From: Rhizobium sp. Root482
GTDB taxonomy: Bacteria > Pseudomonadota > Alphaproteobacteria > Rhizobiales > Rhizobiaceae
Assembly (NCBI RefSeq): GCF_001426565.1
Contig: NZ_LMFA01000001.1
Coordinates: 643,287-707,286 of the forward strand
Reading direction: 5' to 3'
Length of the DNA: 64,000 nt
Shown in pieces: positions 15,196 through 23,347 of the stretch. The notes under the pieces are model-generated. The model saw only the letters and a program-made list of their open reading frames with translations, was not told the DNA's origin and did not search any database. How positions within the stretch are numbered: position 1 is the stretch's first letter; each line of letters starts with the position of its first letter. Position numbers and translations under genes: made by a program.

Positions 15196-16271
15196 GCGCG
15201 GTGCGACCAAGCGCATGGAACGGCAGCCGCCGCGCTCTGAAAACCCTGCTGCCGGCAGCCGTCCTTCTCCTGGCGGAGGCCGGGCCTGGCGCGGCCGCCT
15301 GCCTGCGCGGGATCAATCTGGCTGGCGCCGAATTCGGCGAGCCGGGTGGCGCCTATGGCGAAAGCTATATCTACCCCTCCAAAAAGACGGTGAACTATTT
15401 TGCCGGCAACGGCTTTGACACGGTGCGGCTTCCCTTCCTCTGGGAACGCCTGCAGCCGCAGCTCGGCAAGGACCTCGACGCGGCCGAACTGGAACGGTTG
15501 AAGGACAGCGTCGGACGCATGAGGGCCGCCGGCCAGACGGTCATTCTCGACCCCCACAACTACGGGCGCTACGGTGACAGGATCATCGGCACGCCTGCCC
15601 TGCCCGATTCCGCTTTTGCCGATTTCTGGCAGCGTCTCGCCAAGGCCTTTGCCGGGCAGGACGATGTTCTCTTCGGCCTGATGAACGAACCGCACGACAT
15701 GGATTCGGGCCTCTGGCTGAAATCGGTCAATGCGAGCCTCGCGGCCATCCGGGCGACCGGCGCGAACAATCTCGTCCTCGTGCCCGGAGTCGCCTGGACG
15801 GGCGCCCATAGCTGGCAGGCGGATGTGGATGGCGCATCCAACGCCTCCACCATGATCCATGTCGAGGATCCCACCGACAACTACGCCTTCGAGGTGCACC
15901 AGTATCTGGATTCGAATTTCTCGGGCACCCACAAGGAATGCACCCGCGTCGATGATGCCGTTGCTGCGATCAATGACATGACCGACTGGCTCCGCGCCAA
16001 CGGAAAGCGCGGCTTTCTGGGCGAGTTCGGCGGTTCCGCGACGACGGACTGCATGATCGGCCTTGCCACGATGACCCAGGCGGTCGACGAGGCGAGCGAT
16101 GTCTGGATCGGCTGGACCTATTGGGCGGCCGGCGACTGGTGGCCGGCCGAAGAACCCCTGAACATCCAGCCAACCGTCGATGGCGACCGACTGCAGATGA
16201 AGGCTCTGACCCGACGCGCAAGCGCCGATAAATCCGCCTGCCCGGCACTCGCCCCACCCGCTGGCAAGTAA
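15192..16271 (+). CDS. Secreted glycoside hydrolase family 5 (endoglucanase-like)
   Basis: 359 residues from a GTG overlapping the previous stop. A signal peptide of about 35 residues (twin-arginine-like RR, hydrophobic core, cleavage after AAA) directs export. The GH5 fold is shown by GINLAGAEFGE at the start of the barrel, acid/base E166 in LMNEPHDM and nucleophile E278 in LGEFGG. It probably cuts a beta-linked backbone in the periplasm or outside. Within an exopolysaccharide locus its likely target is the polymer made here, for length control or release, rather than plant cellulose. Confidence 0.88.
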   Translation: MSAVRPSAWNGSRRALKTLLPAAVLLLAEAGPGAAACLRGINLAGAEFGEPGGAYGESYIYPSKKTVNYFAGNGFDTVRLPFLWERLQPQLGKDLDAAELERLKDSVGRMRAAGQTVILDPHNYGRYGDRIIGTPALPDSAFADFWQRLAKAFAGQDDVLFGLMNEPHDMDSGLWLKSVNASLAAIRATGANNLVLVPGVAWTGAHSWQADVDGASNASTMIHVEDPTDNYAFEVHQYLDSNFSGTHKECTRVDDAVAAINDMTDWLRANGKRGFLGEFGGSATTDCMIGLATMTQAVDEASDVWIGWTYWAAGDWWPAEEPLNIQPTVDGDRLQMKALTRRASADKSACPALAPPAGK

Positions 16272-16280
16272 GCCTCGCCG

Positions 16281-17585
16281 TCAGGCTATTCTTAACCCGC
16301 GCTTGAAGACCCTCTGCTGCCCCGGCTTCAACCCGTCTTTCGCCGAAGTTTCGGGCCAGTCCAGCGCATTGACCGTGCCCAGCAGGAACCAGAGAAGGGC
16401 TGCCGTTTTGATCGAATAGAGGGAATCGCTGATGATCATCAGGAGCATCAGGTAGACGATCACCATGGAGTGGAAGCTCCGTGCTTTCGGTGCGCGCGCA
16501 GGTGCGAAGATGAAGAGCGCCCAGAGCCCGATGAAGCCGAACAGGCCGAATTTCGTCAGCGTGTAGGCGAGGCCCGAATCGGCTGTGAACTGCGTCGTCG
16601 TCTCGGCCCCCAGCACGACGCGCAGATTGAGTTCGGTGAGGATATGGGCCGTTACCTGGAACCGGCCGCCGATATCGTTGGGCCCTCCGCTGGTCCCCGT
16701 GACGATGCCGTAATAGGCCAGCACCGAGAGCATGAAGAACGGCAGCACATACCAGACCGTCCGCGGGATCAGCGGATAGAAGGGGTAAAGCAGGGTCATC
16801 AGCACGCAGGTATAGAGCCCGAAACGGGCGTCGCCGAGCGCGATGATGGCAAGCGCCATGGCAAATGTCGTCCAGCGCAGCCGCATGCTCGGCCGGAACA
16901 GCGCCCATGCATAGACGATCGCCCCGAAATTGCCGACCGATACCGGCTCGAGAAACACCGAGGACACGCGCTGCAGGCCGAGAAAGGGCAGGATGGTACG
17001 TGCGCTCGGGCGCATCCCGCTGATGAACAGGCCGGTCGTCTGGCCATAGAGTTGGTCCAGGGTAACGCTGCCGCGGGCGAGATAGTAGCCGATCACGTTG
17101 AAGAAGGAGATGTAGAGGTCGAGAAAGAAATACTCGAAGAGGCCGAAGCCGAGCACGATCGCCGTCGAGGCAATCACCAGCCGGTCGGCGAGCTTCAGAT
17201 TGGCAAGTCCGTGGCCGGCAAAATAGAAGCCGATCGGAATGAGGATATCGCGCAGCGCCTTGAGGTCGCTCTGGCCGCGCAGCGCAAACAGGAACAGCAT
17301 GTAGGAGATATAGACGCCGAGCACGAGATAGAGGCCCGTTCGGCGGTTGAGCGCGACGATGAAGATCGAGCCGATGAGCACCATCTCCGACAGCATCACA
17401 TGACTGTCGGAAATCCCCATGACCTTCGTGTTGATCAGGCAGAGAAGCGCGTTGAATACCAGCGCGCCGATGACGCAGAAACTCGCAAGCCGGGCAAGGG
17501 TGTCACCCTGCCCATCTCGGATGATCGGCAGGTCCACCCCGGGCGTCAGGGCAAAGCGCCGCGATGTTTCTGCAAAAACGCTCAT
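16281..17585 (-). CDS. Wzy-like polysaccharide polymerase / O-antigen-ligase-type membrane protein
   Basis: 434 residues with about ten to eleven hydrophobic segments and a long loop (about 165-210) after the fifth, as expected for bacterial polymerases of the Wzy/GumE type. SSVFLEPVSVGNF resembles the conserved stretch seen in such proteins. It should link lipid-borne repeat units at the periplasmic face of the inner membrane. It reads toward the GH5 gene (9-base convergent gap) and follows the Wzz-like gene by 68 bases. Sequence divergence in this family makes the exact class uncertain. Confidence 0.8.
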   Translation of the reverse strand: MSVFAETSRRFALTPGVDLPIIRDGQGDTLARLASFCVIGALVFNALLCLINTKVMGISDSHVMLSEMVLIGSIFIVALNRRTGLYLVLGVYISYMLFLFALRGQSDLKALRDILIPIGFYFAGHGLANLKLADRLVIASTAIVLGFGLFEYFFLDLYISFFNVIGYYLARGSVTLDQLYGQTTGLFISGMRPSARTILPFLGLQRVSSVFLEPVSVGNFGAIVYAWALFRPSMRLRWTTFAMALAIIALGDARFGLYTCVLMTLLYPFYPLIPRTVWYVLPFFMLSVLAYYGIVTGTSGGPNDIGGRFQVTAHILTELNLRVVLGAETTTQFTADSGLAYTLTKFGLFGFIGLWALFIFAPARAPKARSFHSMVIVYLMLLMIISDSLYSIKTAALLWFLLGTVNALDWPETSAKDGLKPGQQRVFKRGLRIA

Positions 17586-17653
17586 CCGAAATCATTCGCT
17601 CCCGGCTGCCTCGCGCCGCCCGATATCCATGGCCGCACCCCGCCTGCGGGCGC

Positions 17654-19708
17654 TCATCCGATGACGATGCCGCCCAGCATCCGTTCCTTCCAGGGTGCGA
17701 GCATCGCCGACAATTCGGCGAGATCGCGCCCGCTGGTCTGCCCGAGCCTGACCACCACCAGAATGGCCGAAGCCGATTTCAACAAGACCGGCAGGTGCTG
17801 TCCGGCATCCGTGCCGCAGGCATCGATGAGGGTATAATCGATCTGCCGCGTCCAGCCGGTGGTAGAGATGCGCGGCGTGCCGGAACGGATCGAAGCGATC
17901 TTGGCGCTACCGGCGAAATCAAGGGACTGCAGGTCGAGGAAATCGAGGCCGGAGGCAGACGCCTCGCTCCTGGCGGTGACGCCGCCCTGCCCGAGAAGAC
18001 CGATCGGCCTTGTATGGGCCTGCCGCTTCCGGTGCGGCCGCACCGTTCCGGGCGCAAACTGCACCGCCGCACCGGTGGCGCTCAACGCCACGGAAATTTC
18101 GGCAACCATCGACGGATCGGACCGCTCCCCGCCGGGAGAGATGAAAAGAACGGTTGCCGGTGTCTGCTCGGCCAGCGCGTCGCTCAGCAGGTAGCTGACA
18201 CGCAGCATGCCCATTTCGCGGACATCGCCTGACTGATCCGGCGTGCGCGCATCGAGATAACGGCCGATAAAGTCCGGCATTTTCCGGCGGCGGGCGGGTT
18301 TTTCAAACTTCAGCGCGGCGATGCGCGCAACGACCGGCATGCCCAGTCGCTCGGCCACCTGCCGCTGGCTGCTGACCTGGCCGCCGAGCAGATCGCGCAG
18401 CACCGCGAGCACCGATCCCGCAGCTACGCCGAACAGCAGGGAGGCGACCAGCACCAGCGGCGCCGATAGACGCGACGTCCGCGTCGGCGGGGTGGCCCGC
18501 GAAATGATCCGCGAATTGCCGATGCTCATTTCCTGTTGGCGACCCAGTTCCTCGGCCCGGGTCAGGAAGGACTTGTAGACGCCCTGGATGGCGGCCGCCT
18601 CGCTTTCCAGCTGGCGCAGCCGCGTACGGGCGTCGCCGTTCTCGCCGTTTCGGTTCTTCAGGGCGTCGAACCGCGATTGCAGCGCCGCCACATTCGATTT
18701 CGCCCGTTCGTAATTGTTGCGGATCGATGCCTGGACGCGGCGAAGCTCGGCCTCGACCTGCTGCTTCATGCCGGCAACTTGCGAACGGGCCGTCTGCAAT
18801 TGCGGATGGAGGCTTCCCAACTGCGTCTGCAATTCGACCTGGCGGTCGAGCATGGCCGCATAGCGGGTGCGCATCGCCGTCACCGAGGTGAATTGCAGCG
18901 CCTCGGGAATGGCGCCAGCCTCGATGTCGGCCATGGTCAGGTCCTTGACCTGGTTGTAGTTGGTTTCCTGCTGTTCGAGCGTGGTCCTGGCGGTCACCAA
19001 TTGCTGGCTGACATCCTGCAATTGCTGGTCGCTGACAAGGCCCTGTTCACCGGTGCTGATCAGGCCGTTCTCGATCCGGAATTTCTCGATCTTGTCTTCG
19101 GTTTCAAGCAGTTGCTTGCGCAGATCCTCGGCCTGGACCTGAAGGCTCATGCTCGCCTTCAGCGTGTTTTCGGAGCGCGACCTGTTTGCCTTGTCGAGAT
19201 AGATGGTGGCGATCGTGTTGGCGATTTCGGCCGAACGGGCGGCATCGGAGTGCTTCACGGTAATGTCGAAAACCAGCGACTGCTCGGCCCGGGCAACGGT
19301 CACCTGCTTGTAGAGCGCCCCGGCGGCGGCGATCGTCTGCGCCTGGGTGGGCGATGCCTGGGGTTTACCGAACAGACGGGAAAGCAACCCCGGCTGGCCG
19401 AGGAGATAGGGATCCTTCTCCAGGCCAAGCTTGCGCACCGCTTCCGCCAGGACCTCCTGCGACTGCATGACATAGATCTGGCTGTCGATATCCTGCTGGA
19501 CCTGGGTAGGCGATTGGCCGTCGGCCACCGTTCCGCCGACCGCGGGCAGTTTCTGCGGGTCGAGCAGGATCTGGCTGGTGGCGCTGTACAGAGATGTTTG
19601 CGTGACGATGAAAACCATGCCGAGCAGCAGGCAGGCGGCAGCGGTCGCGACAACATAGCGGATGCGACGCCTCAATATCCCCGGCAATTGGAAAACATCA
19701 ATATCCAT
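17654..19708 (-). CDS. Wzz-type chain-length co-polymerase with degenerate BY-kinase domain
   Basis: 684 residues from the ATG at 19708; an in-frame ATG at 19777 adds 23 residues and cannot be excluded. Order: transmembrane helix near the N terminus, periplasmic Wzz domain, long coiled coil (about 150-390) with GNVR-like SRFDALKNRNGENGD, second membrane helix (about 425-450), then a cytosolic domain in the place of a bacterial tyrosine kinase. There the Walker A region reads LFISPGGERSDPSM, lacking GKS/T, and the Walker B-like stretch reads YTLIDACGTD. No tyrosine cluster ends the protein. It probably sets polymer length without kinase activity. Confidence 0.85.
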   Translation of the reverse strand: MDIDVFQLPGILRRRIRYVVATAAACLLLGMVFIVTQTSLYSATSQILLDPQKLPAVGGTVADGQSPTQVQQDIDSQIYVMQSQEVLAEAVRKLGLEKDPYLLGQPGLLSRLFGKPQASPTQAQTIAAAGALYKQVTVARAEQSLVFDITVKHSDAARSAEIANTIATIYLDKANRSRSENTLKASMSLQVQAEDLRKQLLETEDKIEKFRIENGLISTGEQGLVSDQQLQDVSQQLVTARTTLEQQETNYNQVKDLTMADIEAGAIPEALQFTSVTAMRTRYAAMLDRQVELQTQLGSLHPQLQTARSQVAGMKQQVEAELRRVQASIRNNYERAKSNVAALQSRFDALKNRNGENGDARTRLRQLESEAAAIQGVYKSFLTRAEELGRQQEMSIGNSRIISRATPPTRTSRLSAPLVLVASLLFGVAAGSVLAVLRDLLGGQVSSQRQVAERLGMPVVARIAALKFEKPARRRKMPDFIGRYLDARTPDQSGDVREMGMLRVSYLLSDALAEQTPATVLFISPGGERSDPSMVAEISVALSATGAAVQFAPGTVRPHRKRQAHTRPIGLLGQGGVTARSEASASGLDFLDLQSLDFAGSAKIASIRSGTPRISTTGWTRQIDYTLIDACGTDAGQHLPVLLKSASAILVVVRLGQTSGRDLAELSAMLAPWKERMLGGIVIG

Positions 19709-19777
19709 CTCTTGTCCAGGCTGGCGTCCAGGAACGGCTCGAAACCGGATGGCTCCACCGGCGTCATCCGCTGTCAT

Positions 19778-20014
19778 CTCAATCGTCGGAGGCGCCGCCG
19801 CGTTGCGCTACGAACCGAAATTCGCAGATCATGGTTAACAATTCCTCTACGCGGGCGGACACTCTTCCCCTCTCGTAACGCGATGCGCGTTGCCGAAGGC
19901 GTTGCAACCTTTAGGAAAATTTATCCATGTCTTTTAGCCCGATTTTAGAGGCGAAGGCGTATCAACTCTGGGGAGCGAACCCGATGAAACGATGGCCTCG
20001 TATAAGGAGAATTC
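19778..20014. promoter_or_regulatory. Divergent intergenic region between Wzz-like gene and carrier-protein operon
   Basis: About 240 bases, AT-richer than the flanks, separate the divergent transcripts and must hold both promoters. An AAGGAG Shine-Dalgarno near 20000 serves the carrier-protein gene. No confident -35/-10 pair or operator was found by eye. Confidence 0.5.
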
Positions 20015-20269
20015 ATGATGAATAAGCAGGTTAGGCAATTGCTGGCTCAGTATGGCTCCCTCCCGGCGGCCCTTGAAGACCTCGGCAATGATGCGGATCT
20101 TTACGCAGCCGGTCTTTCCTCGCACGGTTCCGTGCAGCTGATGCTGGCGCTCGAAGATACATTCGACGTGGAATTTCCTGATAACCTCCTCAACCGCAAG
20201 ACCTTCGCCAGCATTTCGGCCATCGAGGCCGCAGTGAACGGCCTGGTCGGCGAACGGGACGCCGCGTGA
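20015..20269 (+). CDS. Acyl-carrier-like protein, partner of the amino acid:[CP] ligase
   Basis: 84 residues from the ATG at 20015 (a second ATG follows at 20018), preceded by AAGGAG. The phosphopantetheine site is the second serine of GLSSHGSVQLML, residue 36, placed as in the aminoacyl carrier proteins described beside class-II-synthetase-like ligases; the canonical DSL of fatty-acid ACP is absent. EDTFDVEFPDNLL matches helix III of the ACP fold. It should carry an amino acid as a thioester. It overlaps the dehydrogenase gene (TGATG) and heads a five-gene operon. Confidence 0.88.
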   Translation: MMNKQVRQLLAQYGSLPAALEDLGNDADLYAAGLSSHGSVQLMLALEDTFDVEFPDNLLNRKTFASISAIEAAVNGLVGERDAA

Positions 20270-21450
20270 TGGACCTGACGCTGAACGCCAGCGGCGCCGA
20301 TCTTCTCGAACGCGCCCGCCGCGTTGCCGCCATCGCCGAGAAACACGCCGATCACGTCGATGCCGAAGGCCGGTTTCCGCGCGAGGCCGTCGATGCACTG
20401 GTCTCTGAGCGGTTGCTGTCGATCCAGGTTCCCGCCGAACTCGGTGGGGAAGATACAGGCCTTCCGCAGATCGCCGAAATCTGCACCGTGCTCGGCCAGG
20501 CCTGCGCCGCGGCCGCCATGGTCTTTGCCATGCACCATATCAAGCTTTCCAGCCTCGTTTCCCACGGCATCGATAGCGCCTGGCACCGAAGCTTCATGCG
20601 CCAGGTCGTGGTCGATCAACTGCTGCTCGCCTCGGCGACCACAGAAGGCGGCATCGGCGGCAATCTGCGCAATTCGATCTGCGCCGTTTCCGTCGAGGGC
20701 GACGACTGTCGGCTGGAGAAGGACGCGACCGTCATTTCCTACGGTCACTACGCCGATGCGATCCTGATCACCTCGCGGGCCCATGCCGAGGCCGCTTCGA
20801 CCGACCAGGTGATGACCGTCTTCACCAGGGATCAGTACACGCTGGAGCGGACCCATGTCTGGGATACGCTCGGCATGCGCGGCACCTGCTCGGACGGCTA
20901 TCTCTTCAAAGGTCAGGCGCCGAAGGAACAGATCCTGCCAAAACCCTTCGCCGAGATCGCCGCCCAGTCGATGCTTGCAACCTCCCATCTTCTCTGGGGC
21001 GCGGTCTGGTACGGGATCGCCGTCAACGCGGTCACGCGCGCCCAGGCCTTCGTGCGCGCCGCCGCCCGCAAAAGCCCTGGCGCGCCGCCGCCGGGTGCAC
21101 TGCATCTCGCTGAAGCCTCAAGCCTGCTGCAACTGGTCAAGTCCAGCGTCGTGGCCGGGCTTGAGCGAAACGAGGCGGCGAAGGCCGATCCGGAACTGCT
21201 CTCCTCGATGGGTTTTGCGGTCGCCATGAACAACGTCAAGATCGGCGTGTCGCAGACCATTCTGACGATCATCAACCATGCGCTGCAGATCACCGGCATC
21301 ATGGGATACAAGAATGGGACGCCCTTCAGCCTCGGCCGGCATCTGCGCGACGCCCATTCGGCGCAGCTGATGATTTCAAACGACCGCATTCTCGCCAATA
21401 CATCCAACCTGCTCCTTGTTCACAAACAGGACACCAGCCTTCTGGGGTAA
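20269..21450 (+). CDS. Acyl-CoA-dehydrogenase-like flavoprotein, probably acting on a carrier-bound substrate
   Basis: 393 residues of the acyl-CoA dehydrogenase fold: N-terminal helical domain (PAELGGEDTGLPQIAEICTV), beta domain with SATTEGGIGG, and a C-terminal helical bundle with QITGIMGYKNGTPFSLGRHLRD. FAD should bind between the last two. The usual acyl-CoA catalytic Glu cannot be placed with certainty. Between a carrier-protein gene and a carrier-protein ligase gene, the likely substrate is aminoacyl-S-CP rather than a fatty acyl-CoA; proline oxidation on a carrier protein in pyrrole biosynthesis is a precedent for this fold. The exact reaction is not known. Confidence 0.85.
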   Translation: MDLTLNASGADLLERARRVAAIAEKHADHVDAEGRFPREAVDALVSERLLSIQVPAELGGEDTGLPQIAEICTVLGQACAAAAMVFAMHHIKLSSLVSHGIDSAWHRSFMRQVVVDQLLLASATTEGGIGGNLRNSICAVSVEGDDCRLEKDATVISYGHYADAILITSRAHAEAASTDQVMTVFTRDQYTLERTHVWDTLGMRGTCSDGYLFKGQAPKEQILPKPFAEIAAQSMLATSHLLWGAVWYGIAVNAVTRAQAFVRAAARKSPGAPPPGALHLAEASSLLQLVKSSVVAGLERNEAAKADPELLSSMGFAVAMNNVKIGVSQTILTIINHALQITGIMGYKNGTPFSLGRHLRDAHSAQLMISNDRILANTSNLLLVHKQDTSLLG

Positions 21451-21456
21451 CCGACC

Positions 21457-22368
21457 ATGGACATGCAGACATCATCTCTCCTCGACCGGCTGTTCTCCGC
21501 CGGCCTGCTGATCGATACCGGCGTCGATGGCCTCTATGGCCGCAGCGGCGCCTTCGAGGACGTGATCACCCGTTTCGAACGGCTGATCGACCGCTTCGGC
21601 GGCGACGACAACCCCGAGGCGATCCGCTTTCCGCCCGGCATGAACCGCGCCCATTTCGAGGGCTCCGGCTACATGAAGAGCTTTCCGCAACTGGCCGGAA
21701 CGATTCACAGTTTCTGCGGCTGCGAGCTTGACCACGTCAACCTGCTGCAATGCATGACCGACGGCGAGGACTGGACGACCGAGCAGAAGGCGACCGATAT
21801 CGTGCTGACGCCGGCAGCCTGCTATCCGCTCTATCCAACGATTGCCAAGCGCGGCGCCCTGCCGGCCGGTGGCGGCCTGTTCGACCTGCAATCCTACTGT
21901 TTCCGCCACGAACCGTCGAAGGATCCGGCCCGCATGCAGCTTTTCCGCATGCGGGAATATGTCCGCATGGGCAAGCCGGCGGATGTCATGGCATTCCGTG
22001 AGGACTGGATGCAGCGCGGCACGAAACTGATGGAACAGGTTGGCCTTCCCGTCGAGATCGACGTCGCCAACGACCCATTCTTCGGCCGCGCCGGCAAGAT
22101 GTACAAGAACAACCAGCGCAGCCAGAACCTCAAGTTCGAACTGCTGATCCCGATCAATTCGGTCGCCAGCCCGACCGCCTGCATGAGCTTCAATTATCAC
22201 CAGGACCATTTCGGCAAGACCTGGGACCTGAAGACAGAGGACGACGAGACCGCCCATACCGCCTGCGTCGGCTTCGGCCTGGAGCGGATCGCGCTCGCGC
22301 TCTTCCACCACCATGGCCTCGATTCGGGCGAATGGCCGGAAACGGTGCGCCAGGCGCTTTGGGGCTGA
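21457..22368 (+). CDS. Amino acid:[carrier protein] ligase, class II synthetase homologue
   Basis: 303 residues, the length of a seryl-tRNA-synthetase catalytic core without the tRNA-binding coiled coil. Class II motif 2 is [20 protein letters not shown] and motif 3 is [14 protein letters not shown]. Cys122, Glu167 and Cys270 are spaced exactly as the three zinc ligands I recall for the Bradyrhizobium enzyme (131, 176, 279), offset by nine. Such enzymes activate glycine or alanine with ATP and load it onto the phosphopantetheine of a small carrier protein, not tRNA. The partner carrier protein is two genes upstream. Substrate here is unproven. Confidence 0.92.
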   Translation: MDMQTSSLLDRLFSAGLLIDTGVDGLYGRSGAFEDVITRFERLIDRFGGDDNPEAIRFPPGMNRAHFEGSGYMKSFPQLAGTIHSFCGCELDHVNLLQCMTDGEDWTTEQKATDIVLTPAACYPLYPTIAKRGALPAGGGLFDLQSYCFRHEPSKDPARMQLFRMREYVRMGKPADVMAFREDWMQRGTKLMEQVGLPVEIDVANDPFFGRAGKMYKNNQRSQNLKFELLIPINSVASPTACMSFNYHQDHFGKTWDLKTEDDETAHTACVGFGLERIALALFHHHGLDSGEWPETVRQALWG

Positions 22369-22372
22369 TGTC

Positions 22373-23344
22373 TTGAAGCAGGCCATTTTTGCAGACATCG
22401 ATCCGGGAACATACCGGCCACATACCCTCCACGCGCAGGAGCGCATGTGGCCGGAGACCAATTGCTATGTCGATCTGTGGATCGAGGTTCTGAACGCGCT
22501 CGGCCTGCCGCCGCAGGCGATGCTCGGCTTTACGCTCACGCAGGATTGTGAGGGCGACCAATTCACCTTCTTCAAGGTTCCGCTCGAGGATCTCGAAACC
22601 CTCTACGGCATTACCTGCACCGAACTTGCCATCTACGACCGGGTGGAAAGCCATATCGCTACGCAAATCGGGCGCGGCCGGCTCTGCCTTGTCGAGATGG
22701 ACAGCTATTTCATGCCGGATACAGCCGGCGTCGCCTATCGGATCGAACACGGCAAGACGACGATCGCCGTCAACCAACTCGACATGGCTGCCCGCAGGCT
22801 CGGCTATTTCCACAATGGCGGCTATTTCGAGCTGGCAGGCGAGGATTTCGACGGGCTCTTCCAGATGGCTGCGACACCGGATGCCCTGCCCTTCCTGCCC
22901 TATACGGAATTTGCGAAATTCCCCGGCACGGCACCGTCCGAGCCGGCCATTCGCGCTGCGGCGCTCGATCTCCTGCCGAAACATTTCAACCGGCGCCCCG
23001 ACAGCAATCCTTTCCGAGCTTTTTCGAAGGATTTCCCCGCCCAGGTCGAGGCGCTTGCAGAGCGGCCCTTCGGCTTCTTCCACAAATATGCCTTCAACAC
23101 GCTGCGCCAGTTCGGCGCCAATTTCGAGCTTGCGGCGAGCCATTTCCAGTGGCTTTACCCGGATGGCCAGCTGGAGGATGCACGCCTGCAGGCCTTGCGC
23201 ATCTCCGAGGTCGCAAAGACGGTCCAGTTCCAGCTCGCCCGCGCCGTCTCCCGCAAGAAATTCGACGCGCTTTCGGCCGCACTCGACCCGGCAGCCGATG
23301 CCTGGGATGCCATGATGGGCGTGCTTGAAGCACGGATCGGATAG
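22373..23344 (+). CDS. DUF1839-type protein linked to aminoacyl carrier proteins
   Basis: 323 residues if it starts at the TTG at 22373, just after the ligase stop; an ATG at 22313 would overlap the ligase gene by 56 bases. The sequence (DPGTYRPHTLHAQER, ETNCYVDLWIEVLNALGL, AVNQLDMAARRLGYFHNGG) matches my memory of the DUF1839 family found beside amino acid:[CP] ligases. No catalytic motif is clear. It may transfer the aminoacyl group from the carrier protein to an acceptor, but that is inference from the operon. Confidence 0.75.
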   Translation: MKQAIFADIDPGTYRPHTLHAQERMWPETNCYVDLWIEVLNALGLPPQAMLGFTLTQDCEGDQFTFFKVPLEDLETLYGITCTELAIYDRVESHIATQIGRGRLCLVEMDSYFMPDTAGVAYRIEHGKTTIAVNQLDMAARRLGYFHNGGYFELAGEDFDGLFQMAATPDALPFLPYTEFAKFPGTAPSEPAIRAAALDLLPKHFNRRPDSNPFRAFSKDFPAQVEALAERPFGFFHKYAFNTLRQFGANFELAASHFQWLYPDGQLEDARLQALRISEVAKTVQFQLARAVSRKKFDALSAALDPAADAWDAMMGVLEARIG

Positions 23345-23347
23345 GCC

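Noticed and set aside
20269-21450. Fatty acid beta-oxidation role for the acyl-CoA dehydrogenase
   Set aside because: No thiolase, hydratase or CoA ligase is near; the operon partners are a carrier protein and an amino acid:[CP] ligase.
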